This document shows positions 50,342-58,436 of a stretch of DNA of 64,000 bases, piece by piece (the first letter of the stretch is position 1; each line of letters opens with the position of its first letter). The stretch lies in NCBI RefSeq assembly GCF_024171485.1, contig NZ_JALJZX010000003.1:62001-126000 (forward strand), in the 5' to 3' direction. The position numbers and the translations under genes are program-made. The notes below the pieces were generated by a model. It ran no database searches. It saw only the letters and a program-made list of their open reading frames with translations, and was not told the origin of the DNA. The stretch is from Chryseobacterium sp. HSC-36S06 (GTDB lineage Bacteria > Bacteroidota > Bacteroidia > Flavobacteriales > Weeksellaceae).

Positions 50342-51370
50342 ATGAAAAGATGGTATCTCTACCCTTTTTCCCTTGGTTATCATTTTGTGACGAGTATCAG
50401 AAACTTAATGTATGATTGGGGAATATCTAAATCGACTAAATTTAAAACTCCGATCATCAATGTCGGAAATCTTTCTGTGGGCGGAAGCGGAAAATCGCCA
50501 ATGGTGATGTATCTTGCTGAACTGCTCTCCAAAAATTACAGAACCGGAGTCCTGTCTCGCGGTTACGGAAGACTTACCAAAGGCTATGGTATTACCAACT
50601 ACGACAGCAATTATAAAACAGTAGGCGACGAGGCGATGCAGCTGTTCGAACGTTTCAAAAACCGTTTTGTGATCGGTGTTTCAGAGGAGCGGGTTCCGGG
50701 CGCAAAAAAGATGATCGATGACATGGATTTGGATGTGCTTATCCTAGACGATGCCTATCAACACCGCAAAATAAAACCTGGCTTCAGTATTCTGATGACG
50801 GATTATAATGATCCTTATTTTAAAGATTTTCTGCTTCCGGCAGGTGATTTACGCGAAAGCCGGAGCGGCGCCTCAAGATCGCAGATCATTATGGTTTCTA
50901 AATGTCCTGAGGATTTAACTGATGAAAAGAAACAGTATTTTATCTCGCGCATTAAACCGCAACATTACCAGAAAGTATTTTTCTCCAGCATCGGGTACGA
51001 CGAGAATATTTACAGCAAAGACAAAATGCTGCCGGATAACAATCTGAGTTATTACGATATCCTGTTGATAACCGGAATTGCTAATCCAAAACCTCTAATC
51101 AGTCACCTCGCAAAATTCTCGCAAAGGGTGAAGCATCTTAAATTTAAAGATCATCATAATTTCAGCGATCAGGACATTAAAAATATTGTAGCAGAATACA
51201 AAAAACTCGGTGAATACAAAATCATTCTCACCACCGAGAAAGATTATGTGAGACTGAAAACCTTTGATTATCTGCGCGATCTGGTCTATTATTGGCCCAT
51301 TAATGTAAACATTGATAAAAGAGAAGATTTCGATAGAACGGTGCTTGCATACGTAGATAATAACCGTTAA
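50342..51370 (+). CDS. lpxK: Tetraacyldisaccharide 4'-kinase
   Basis: LpxK phosphorylates the lipid A disaccharide at the 4' position. The product (342 residues) begins MKRWYLYPFSLGYHFVTSIRN, a membrane-associated segment, then the Walker A-type loop VGNLSVGGSGKSPMV, GVLSRGYGRLTKGY, VLILDDAYQHRKIKPG and LLPAGDLRESRSGASRS. I start at the ATG at 50342; the upstream in-frame TTG at 50333 falls inside the -7 element. It appears single-gene and is followed by an 800-base gap. Confidence 0.94.
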   Translation: MKRWYLYPFSLGYHFVTSIRNLMYDWGISKSTKFKTPIINVGNLSVGGSGKSPMVMYLAELLSKNYRTGVLSRGYGRLTKGYGITNYDSNYKTVGDEAMQLFERFKNRFVIGVSEERVPGAKKMIDDMDLDVLILDDAYQHRKIKPGFSILMTDYNDPYFKDFLLPAGDLRESRSGASRSQIIMVSKCPEDLTDEKKQYFISRIKPQHYQKVFFSSIGYDENIYSKDKMLPDNNLSYYDILLITGIANPKPLISHLAKFSQRVKHLKFKDHHNFSDQDIKNIVAEYKKLGEYKIILTTEKDYVRLKTFDYLRDLVYYWPINVNIDKREDFDRTVLAYVDNNR

Positions 51371-52068
51371 ATTTTTATTTTTCAGTGTAAATTAATCCAC
51401 CTTATAAGATGTGCTTAAACAGCATTTTCTGCATGTTTAAATGTGAAAAACCCACATTATATGGTACTGATAACCAAAACATTATTCACATTACCAGCGA
51501 ATAACATCGCCCAAAAGGTGGAGAATTTGCGGCGGTATAATTTGTTTTTAGAGATATTTAGGAAGTATCTTTACATCAACAATTAAGTCGGTATGCAGAG
51601 TAAAAATGAAAGCTGAGAAGCGGAAGTTTCAGACTCAAAATTATTAAAAAACTCAAACGGAAATTGAAAGTTCAGACCATCAACTGGAACCCGAAAGGAA
51701 GAAGCTGAAAAATCTGTAACCGTAAATCCAGCAGAGTATTTAATGATGCAGACTTAAAAGGATCAGCGCTCACAGGATTAAAACGGAAAAAATACCGAAA
51801 GGTTGAACACTCAGGTCGAAATCCTGCAGCAATGATTAAAAAGTGGAACTTACGAGGTGAAAGAAAGTTTTTACCAGTCTCAGAAGAAGACGATGTTGCG
51901 AAACTGAAGTCTGAAGTCTGCAGCCAACAAGTAGAAATCAGGAATCACGTCAACGTTGAAACTTAAAGTGTTTACTGATGAAACAGATGATAAAACGAAC
52001 CGCAAGGAACTTTTTAAAATCAAAATTTTTGAAGTCAGTACTTAAAGTTGAAGCAATAAGTGAAGCTT

Positions 52069-52130
52069 AACTGATGATTCAGCAAAAAGATTTGCAATAA
52101 TCCCCTTGCCGGACCATCAGTTTTTTTTTA
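52069..52130 (+). terminator. Terminator-like structure before dinB
   Basis: AACTGATG (52069-52076) pairs with CATCAGTT (52115-52122), enclosing an inner hairpin GCAAA-AAGA-TTTGC (52082-52095), followed by about nine Ts. It could end a + strand transcript from the gap region or from lpxK. Confidence 0.55.
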
Positions 52131-52156
52131 TGCCCTTTTCCGAAAAGCAAATTTCT

Positions 52157-52164
52157 TAATTTTG
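52157..52164 (+). promoter_or_regulatory. Predicted -7 element of dinB (near-leaderless)
   Basis: TAATTTTG, four bases before the ATG at 52169. The predicted transcription start falls at or one base before the ATG. Confidence 0.45.
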
Positions 52165-52168
52165 CTTC

Positions 52169-53251
52169 ATGTTACCCGAGCGCAAAATCATCCACGTCGA
52201 TATGGACGCGTTCTACGCCTCCGTGGAGCAGCACGACAATCCGGAACTCCGCGGAAAACCCATTGCGGTGGGCGGCGGGCAGTATGGCGTGGTGGCAGCA
52301 GCAAGTTACGAAGCCCGGAAGTTCGGAATCCGTTCTGCAATGCCGGGGAGAATGGCGCTTGAGAAATGTCCGCACCTCATCGTGGTAAAACCAAGATTTC
52401 AGCGGTACAAAGAAATTTCGCAGCAGATCCGGACAATTTTTTATGAGTATACTGATCTGGTGGAACCGCTATCTCTGGATGAAGCCTATCTGGATGTTAC
52501 CGAGAATAAAAAAGGAATTGAATCCGCCAACGATATCGCCCGCGCGATCCGTCAGAGGATTTTCGAAGAAACGGGACTCACGGCCTCGGCAGGAATTTCG
52601 GTGAATAAGTTTCTGGCAAAAGTGGCTTCAGATTATAACAAACCCAACGGACAGAAAACCATTCATCCAACGCAAATTATGGAGTTCATGGAGGAACTAC
52701 CGATCGAGAAATTCTACGGAATCGGCAAAGTCACCGCCAACAAAATGCACGAAATGCATATCTTCAAAGGCGCGGACCTCAAGAAAAAATCACTTGAAGA
52801 GCTCATCCGCCTGTTTGGGAAATCGGGAAACTATTATTACAATGTGGTGCGCGGAATTCATAAAAGTGAAGTAAAGCCTCACCGCATCCAGAAAAGTGTC
52901 GCGGTGGAAGAAACCTTCTGGGACAATCTTCTCGATGAGGATTCTGTTTTTAAGCAGCTTCAGCTGATCAGTGAGGAACTCGAAACCCGACTTGCGAAAA
53001 AAGAAATCAAAGGAAAATCTTTAACATTGAAAATCAAGTACAAAGATTTTACCCAGTACACGCGAAGCAAAACCCAGGAAGTCTATTTTGCCGGTGCGAC
53101 GGATTTCTTTGAAACCGCGCAGAAACTCTGGGAACTGCGCCCTTTCGACAAACCCGTGCGTTTGCTCGGACTTTCACTTTCTAACCTCAACACCCAGGAA
53201 AAAAAACAGGTTTCAGTGCAGCTGAAAATCCCTTTCAAAGAGTTTGAGTGA
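52169..53251 (+). CDS. dinB: DNA polymerase IV (Y-family)
   Basis: A translesion polymerase of 360 residues. It has the catalytic HVDMDAFYASVEQHDNP with two acidic residues, SYEARKFGIRSAMP, the SLDEAYLDVT motif with the third pair, GISVNKFLAKVASDYNKPNG, the GIGKVTANKM thumb HhH and a little-finger domain. It lacks the extreme C-terminal beta-clamp-binding peptide in obvious form, though VQLKIPF near the end is a possible match. Its base composition is GC-richer than the flanking gap. It ends convergent with the efflux operon. Confidence 0.96.
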   Translation: MLPERKIIHVDMDAFYASVEQHDNPELRGKPIAVGGGQYGVVAAASYEARKFGIRSAMPGRMALEKCPHLIVVKPRFQRYKEISQQIRTIFYEYTDLVEPLSLDEAYLDVTENKKGIESANDIARAIRQRIFEETGLTASAGISVNKFLAKVASDYNKPNGQKTIHPTQIMEFMEELPIEKFYGIGKVTANKMHEMHIFKGADLKKKSLEELIRLFGKSGNYYYNVVRGIHKSEVKPHRIQKSVAVEETFWDNLLDEDSVFKQLQLISEELETRLAKKEIKGKSLTLKIKYKDFTQYTRSKTQEVYFAGATDFFETAQKLWELRPFDKPVRLLGLSLSNLNTQEKKQVSVQLKIPFKEFE

Positions 53252-53281
53252 ATCAGAGTGCTGCCTTTTCAGGTATTTCAG

Positions 53282-53491
53282 CTAAGCGCAGCAGCTGTCG
53301 CCTGCGTTGTCCCTAATTCCGAATTTTTCAAGGATATTCCCCAGCAGACACCAGTTGGTAAAAGCCGACTGAAAAAGATTGATGCCTACAAATCCGGTAA
53401 GGAAAAACCAGTTCTGGTGTACAAAAATCCCCAAAAGAAGGCTTACTAAAATCATGGTGCCGGCTACGGCGTGAATCGTTCTTGTTTTCAT
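53282..53491 (-). CDS. DUF2892-type small membrane protein
   Basis: A 69-residue protein with two membrane helices (TIHAVAGTMILVSLLLGIFV; WFFLTGFVGINLFQSAFTNW) followed by the CLLGNILEKFG segment and a tail ending SCCA. The pattern matches DUF2892/YgaP C-terminal-type proteins, often fused to or next to rhodaneses in sulfur metabolism. It is the last gene of the efflux operon, 18 bases after the PII-like gene. A second, related protein is encoded in the rightward operon (62779-63024). Confidence 0.85.
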   Translation of the reverse strand: MKTRTIHAVAGTMILVSLLLGIFVHQNWFFLTGFVGINLFQSAFTNWCLLGNILEKFGIRDNAGDSCCA

Positions 53492-53509
53492 AATTGTTCT
53501 GTTTTATTA

Positions 53510-53815
53510 TTAAATAATCTGTTCTACTGCTACGGCAGCGAGGTGAATCCTGGACTCGAATTCCTGTTGGGTATTGAATTTACGGATGCGTTCCGCAAGT
53601 TTTTCAAGGACCTCGTCACCGGCAAATACGGTAAAAATGAAAGATTCGGTTTCTGTGCCTGAAGAGGCAAACCAGTTTTCGGCAGAAGATACCGAGCTGT
53701 TAGCCTTAAATCCGCGGACTTCGCCGTAAGAAAATGCCTGAACTCCTGAATGCAGCAAAATATCTTTTACTTTTTTCTCGAATTCCTGTACTGCGGTAAT
53801 ATGGATGAGTTTCAT
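53510..53815 (-). CDS. PII-like signalling protein
   Basis: A 101-residue protein with the ferredoxin-like order of PII proteins: strand KLIHITAVQ, helix FEKKVKDILLHSGVQAF, strand SYGEVRGFK, an extended variable loop with many Ser residues (about 38-55) in place of the T-loop, then ESFIFTVFAGDEVLEKLAERIRKFN and a C-terminal strand. It has no canonical PII uridylylation Tyr. PII-like proteins next to transporters often regulate them. Its place 75 bases after the RND pump suggests a role in the pump's activity. The family call is by pattern. Confidence 0.7.
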   Translation of the reverse strand: MKLIHITAVQEFEKKVKDILLHSGVQAFSYGEVRGFKANSSVSSAENWFASSGTETESFIFTVFAGDEVLEKLAERIRKFNTQQEFESRIHLAAVAVEQII

Positions 53816-53890
53816 TGTTTTGAAGTTTAAAAGGACACTGCCGGCACATCATCGGCCGCATCCTGAGATTAGTGATGAGTTATACTGAAA

Positions 53891-56800
53891 TTATTCAGGT
53901 AAATTATTGTTTCCGTTATGATTAAATTCCTCTTCATCAGATGCATTAGCTGCGTGAATTTTCTCCCATTTTTTCTTTTCGGTCATGTAATAAATCAGCG
54001 GAACTACAATCAGCGTAAGCACCGTAGAAACAATCGCTCCGAACACCAGTGAAATCGCAAGTCCCTGGAAAATTGGATCGAAGAGGATAATCACAGCGCC
54101 GATAACTACTGCACCCGTTGTTAATAAAATTGGGGTCGTGCGCACGGCTCCAGCTTCAATAATCGCCTGTTTGACGGGAATTCCTTCATTCAGACGGATT
54201 TCAATAAAGTCGATGAGGAGAACAGAGTTTCTTACCATTACTCCTGCCAACGCAATCATCCCGATAAATGAAGTCGCGGTAAAGAATGCGCCCAATAACC
54301 AGTGACCCAACACGATTCCCACCAAAGAAAGCGGAATTGCGGCCATCATCACCAACGGAGTTTTGAAATTCTGGAACCAGCCTACAATCAGCATATAAAT
54401 AATGATAATGACTACAGCAAACGCAACTCCCAGATCACGGAAGACTTCGAGCGTAATCTGCCATTCGCCGTCCCACTTCACGGTATAGTCGCTTTCATCT
54501 TTTGGCTGCGCCATATACAGTTCGTTGATTTTGTAACCTTCCGGAAGCTTAATTTTGTTTAGTTTTTCTTCCATCCCAAGAATCGCGTAGGCTGGACTTT
54601 CCAACTCCCCCGCCATGTCAGCAAGAACATACACCACTCTTTTCTGGTCTTTTCGGTAGATGCTTTTCTCCAACGTATCTCTTTCAATTTTTATAACATC
54701 GCTCACAGGCATCATATTTCCTGTGGCACCTTTTACTTTCAGCGCAGTGATATCCTGTATGGTTGATTTTTCGCTGTTATCGAGCTTCATCACCATGTTA
54801 ACGGGCTGGCTGCTTTTTTCGTCATAAAGGGTGGAAACCGGATATTCTCCCAAAAGATAGTTCAGATTTCCTACCAGCTGCTGTGGCGCGATGCCATTCA
54901 GCATACTTTTCTCTTTATCTGGAATGATTTTGAATTCACCCTGTGGCGCTTCCACCATCCAGTCAACATCTACAACATCTTCTGTATTGATGAGGATTTT
55001 CTGAACTTCGTCTGCAATCCGAATCTGTTCGTCATAGTCAGGTCCGTAAACTTCTGCAACAATGGTAGAAAGTACCGGCGGTCCTGGAGGAACCTCAACA
55101 ATTTTAATATTCGCTCCGAATTTCTTCGCAATCTTCTGGATTTCTGGACGGATGGTTTTAGCCACATCATGACTCTGTTTGGAGCGTTCGCCTTTTTCAA
55201 GAAGATTGACCTGAATGTCGGCTGTATTGCTGGCGCCACGCAAATCATAATGACGAACCAGCCCGTTGAAGGTAATCGGTGAGGAAGAACCTACATAATT
55301 CTGGTAATTCACAACTTCCGGAACCGTTCTCAGATACTGCGAAACCTCTTTGGCCACGACTGATGTTTTCTCGAGTGTAGTTCCTTCAGGCATGTCGATC
55401 ACCACCTGAATTTCATTTTTATTGTCGAACGGAAGCATTTTCACAGCCACCCATTTGGTAAAGAAGGCGAGCATAGAAATCAGCAGCAGCACTCCAGTAA
55501 TCGCCAACATCGTCCATCTTTTCTTTCCGCTGTCCAGGAACGGCTGCTCAATTTTTTTGTACCATTTATAGATGAAACCTGTTTCAAGTCCCTGTTCTTC
55601 CTGATGTTCTTTATCGTCTTTCACTTTAAGCAAATGATAACCCAGATAAGGAGTTACCGTCAGTGCAACGAAAAGTGAAAGCAACATCGCAATCGAGGCT
55701 CCAATCGGCATCGGCGACATATAAGGACCCATCATTCCGGATACAAATGCCATCGGGAGAATCGCAGCAATTACAGTAAAGGTTGCCAGGATGGTTGGGT
55801 TTCCAACTTCATTGATCGCATAAATTGCAGCCTGTTTAAAGGGCAGTTTCTTCATATGGAAATGCCTGTGCATATTCTCTGCGATAATGATACTGTCATC
55901 TACGACGATTCCCACCACGAAAACAAGGGCAAAAAGCGTAATCCTGTTCAGGGTGTACCCCAGCATATAGTAGCTGAAAAGGGTAAGTGCAAAGGTAAGC
56001 GGCACCGAAAGGAACACGACCAAACCACCGCGCCAGCCCATCGCCAGCATTACGAGAATGGTTACTGCAACAATCGCGACACCTAAGTGAAGCAAAAGTT
56101 CGGACACTTTATGGGAAGCGGTTACACCATAGTTTCTCGTAACTTCCACATGAACATCATTGGGAATTAAAGTTTTCTTTAAAGATTCCACTTTCTCCAG
56201 AAGCTGCTCAGAAATCATCATCGCATCCGCCCCTTTCACTTTTGATACAGACAAGGTAACTGCGGGATATTCTGACGGATTCTTAGCTCCTTTTTCGGTT
56301 CCTTTCCCGAAGCCCATGCTTACATAATTGGCAGGCGAGGCAGGTCCGTCGGTCACCGTTGCGATCTGTTTCAGATAAACCGGCATCGATTGTGAAGTGC
56401 CAACCACCAGATTTTCAACATCTTCCTGGGAAGTGAGGAACTGGCCGGTTTTCAGCAGATATTCGGTATCGTTGCTTACAAAACTTCCGCTCTGTGCGCT
56501 GCCGTTGTTGGCCTGAATCATCTGCATTACCGCCAGCGGATCGACAGCGCTTTCAGCCATTTTCTCCCGGTCGAGCGTAATTTTCAACTGTCGCGGGCGG
56601 CCTCCGATTACGGTGGTCTGGGAAACGTCTTTTTCTTTTTTGATTTCAGAAGCCAGCTCTTCGGTGATCTGTCTCAGCTGGAAATCATCATATTTCTCGC
56701 TCCACAGGGTGAGTCCTAACATGGGAACATCATCAATGGAACGGGTTTTCGCCATCGGTTCCGAAATACCCGGCGGGAATATGTTCTTATTTTTCATGAG

Positions 56801-57148
56801 CTCGTCATACAGCTTCACATAAGAGCGTTCGGTATCTTCGCCTACATAGAACTGAACGATGATCATGGCACGGCCGTTCATGGCCATGGCATGCACATGT
56901 TCTACTCCTTTGATATTGGAGATGAGTTTTTCTAAAGGTTTTACGACGCGGCTTTCCACTTCTTTGGGACTGGCGCCGGGATAACCCACCATCACATCGG
57001 CCATCGGCACAATGATCTGCGGTTCTTCTTCTCTTGGTATTAATGTCGAACTGTACACTCCGATGATCATCAGTCCAATCATTAACAGAATGGTTAATTT
57101 TGAATTGATAAAAAACTCGGCAATGCGTCCTGCGATTCCTTTTTCCAT
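53891..57148 (-). CDS. RND efflux transporter permease
   Basis: A 1085-residue inner-membrane pump with 12 expected helices, two large periplasmic loops and the duplicated architecture of the RND superfamily. It begins AGRIAEFFINSKLTILLMIG, has the proton-relay DD in GIVVDDSIIIAEN near residue 414, and a C-terminal IGMIALAGVMVRNSVLLIDF repeat. It lacks clear heavy-metal (CusA) methionine features, so a small organic or sulfur compound is as likely as metal. It is third in tolC-adaptor-pump order. A 115-base gap with GATG-rich repeats precedes it. Confidence 0.93.
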   Translation of the reverse strand: MEKGIAGRIAEFFINSKLTILLMIGLMIIGVYSSTLIPREEEPQIIVPMADVMVGYPGASPKEVESRVVKPLEKLISNIKGVEHVHAMAMNGRAMIIVQFYVGEDTERSYVKLYDELMKNKNIFPPGISEPMAKTRSIDDVPMLGLTLWSEKYDDFQLRQITEELASEIKKEKDVSQTTVIGGRPRQLKITLDREKMAESAVDPLAVMQMIQANNGSAQSGSFVSNDTEYLLKTGQFLTSQEDVENLVVGTSQSMPVYLKQIATVTDGPASPANYVSMGFGKGTEKGAKNPSEYPAVTLSVSKVKGADAMMISEQLLEKVESLKKTLIPNDVHVEVTRNYGVTASHKVSELLLHLGVAIVAVTILVMLAMGWRGGLVVFLSVPLTFALTLFSYYMLGYTLNRITLFALVFVVGIVVDDSIIIAENMHRHFHMKKLPFKQAAIYAINEVGNPTILATFTVIAAILPMAFVSGMMGPYMSPMPIGASIAMLLSLFVALTVTPYLGYHLLKVKDDKEHQEEQGLETGFIYKWYKKIEQPFLDSGKKRWTMLAITGVLLLISMLAFFTKWVAVKMLPFDNKNEIQVVIDMPEGTTLEKTSVVAKEVSQYLRTVPEVVNYQNYVGSSSPITFNGLVRHYDLRGASNTADIQVNLLEKGERSKQSHDVAKTIRPEIQKIAKKFGANIKIVEVPPGPPVLSTIVAEVYGPDYDEQIRIADEVQKILINTEDVVDVDWMVEAPQGEFKIIPDKEKSMLNGIAPQQLVGNLNYLLGEYPVSTLYDEKSSQPVNMVMKLDNSEKSTIQDITALKVKGATGNMMPVSDVIKIERDTLEKSIYRKDQKRVVYVLADMAGELESPAYAILGMEEKLNKIKLPEGYKINELYMAQPKDESDYTVKWDGEWQITLEVFRDLGVAFAVVIIIIYMLIVGWFQNFKTPLVMMAAIPLSLVGIVLGHWLLGAFFTATSFIGMIALAGVMVRNSVLLIDFIEIRLNEGIPVKQAIIEAGAVRTTPILLTTGAVVIGAVIILFDPIFQGLAISLVFGAIVSTVLTLIVVPLIYYMTEKKKWEKIHAANASDEEEFNHNGNNNLPE

Positions 57149-57263
57149 AATTTAATCAGGTAATTAGTTGATGTGTTGATGAGTCGATGTGTTAATGTGC
57201 TGATGAGATCATTTTAACTGCTGACAACAAATCAGCACATCCTCTCATCACCTCATCATCACA
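57149..57263. repeat. GATG-rich repeat cluster inside the efflux operon
   Basis: The gap contains repeated GTTGATGTGTTGATGAGTC-like units and an inverted repeat TGTGCTGAT/ATCAGCACA with about 27 bases between arms. It lies between the adaptor and pump genes, where operon mates usually sit close together. Confidence 0.5.
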
Positions 57264-58349
57264 TTATTTTGTAGATACTTTTGCACCGTTAAACAGTTTT
57301 CCGGTTGCGGAAACGATATAAGGTTCTTTGGCGGTAAGGCCGGAAAGAATTTCCACCTGATCGCCCATCTCTTTACCGGTTTTCACCCAACGGAGAAGTG
57401 CGGTGTTGGAAGAACTTACGGTATAGATTCCTGTAAGCTGTCCGTTTTCAACAAGCGCGGATTTCGGTACGGTGACCGATTCCTGAAAATCCTGATTGAC
57501 GCTTCCGCTTCTTTTGAACGGGAACTGCACATTCACATACATTCCCGGAAGATATTCCTTACTTTGGGGAACACTGATTTTCACAACGTACTGTCCGCCG
57601 GTATTGGTGGCCGACAGACTTACTTCTGATACCTGTCCAGCAACTTCTTTATTGGTAGATTTCATAAGAACTTTTACCGGCATACCGGTTTTGATTAAGG
57701 TAATATCCTGCTCAGAAACAAGAACCTGTGCAAGTAAGTTCCCGGAACTTTCGATGGTAAGGATCGGCATTCCCGGATTGGCAAGATCGCCCTGACTCGC
57801 ATACTTTGCAGTAACCACGCCGGAAATGGGAGCGGTAACATTGGCGTAGCGGTACTGTGAATTCACTTCGCTTTTCATCATTCTCGCGCCGTCCAGGGTA
57901 GCTTTAGCCATTTCATAACGGGCGCGCATATCATCAAGCTCTTTTTGGGAAGCACTTTGTGAGTTATACAAATTCTGGAAACGCTGGTAATCCTTCGAAG
58001 CACTGTTAAAAGCTGCCTGCGCCTGGGCAATCTGGGCATTCGCCTGTCCGCCTTTTGCCTGGATATCAGTATTATTAATGCTTACAAGGGACTGACCTGC
58101 ACTTACAAAATCTCCGACATCGGCTCTGAGCATCGTGATATAGCCCATCATTCGGGTAGATACATTGACGGAGTTTTTCGCCACGAGCTTTCCACTAGCG
58201 TTTACATAGCCAAGTGCGTCGGTGGTCGCCGTGTTGCTGAGCGTTACCTGAACAGGTTTGGTGTTGTCGGCAGTTTCTTTCGGATCGGCTGAACAGCTCG
58301 CAAGAAGGGCTGAACCAAGCAGTAATGAAAGATAAATATGTTTTTTCAT
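57264..58349 (-). CDS. RND periplasmic adaptor (membrane fusion) lipoprotein
   Basis: A 361-residue adaptor linking the RND pump to TolC. It has a lipoprotein signal (LLASCSAD, Cys19), a lipoyl-like domain (VGDFVSAGQSLVSINNTDI), a helical hairpin at about 85-160 (NAQIAQAQAAFNSASKDYQR), the second lipoyl half (TAPISGVVTAKYASQGDLA), a beta-barrel domain (PVKVLMKSTNKEVAGQVSEV) and a C-terminal domain. Length and order match HlyD/MexA-type adaptors. It lies 87 bases after the tolC gene. Confidence 0.93.
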   Translation of the reverse strand: MKKHIYLSLLLGSALLASCSADPKETADNTKPVQVTLSNTATTDALGYVNASGKLVAKNSVNVSTRMMGYITMLRADVGDFVSAGQSLVSINNTDIQAKGGQANAQIAQAQAAFNSASKDYQRFQNLYNSQSASQKELDDMRARYEMAKATLDGARMMKSEVNSQYRYANVTAPISGVVTAKYASQGDLANPGMPILTIESSGNLLAQVLVSEQDITLIKTGMPVKVLMKSTNKEVAGQVSEVSLSATNTGGQYVVKISVPQSKEYLPGMYVNVQFPFKRSGSVNQDFQESVTVPKSALVENGQLTGIYTVSSSNTALLRWVKTGKEMGDQVEILSGLTAKEPYIVSATGKLFNGAKVSTK

Positions 58350-58436
58350 AAGAGATTATTTTCTGAGTTTTAATTTTTTTGAGAAATCGATTATAACGGT
58401 GACATTAAAGATTGATCTGTATAATCTTCGGAATTT

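Larger units (their letters stand above)
51371..52168. other. 800-base stretch without an intact gene; possible decayed coding sequence
   Basis: No long ORF. The + strand is purine-rich and contains short open segments in different frames that look like coiled-coil coding: KTQTEIESSDHQLEPERKKL (about 51650-51710), an open frame from about 51710 to 51966 containing SEEDDVAKLKSEVCSQQVEI, and VFTDETDDKTNRKELFKIKI (about 51970-52030), interrupted by stops and frame changes. A hairpin-plus-T-run lies at 52069-52130. It could be a gene lost by frameshifts, or an untranslated RNA. No tRNA, tmRNA or RNase P signature was seen. Confidence 0.4.

Noticed and set aside
53258-53662. Forward reading frames opposite the DUF2892 and PII-like genes
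   Set aside because: The reverse-strand products have clear helices and PII-type order; the forward translations have no recognisable features.
53891-57148. RND pump as a copper/silver (CusA-type) exporter
   Set aside because: I see no clear methionine relay and no other metal-resistance genes; the operon context points to sulfur compounds, though metals cannot be excluded.
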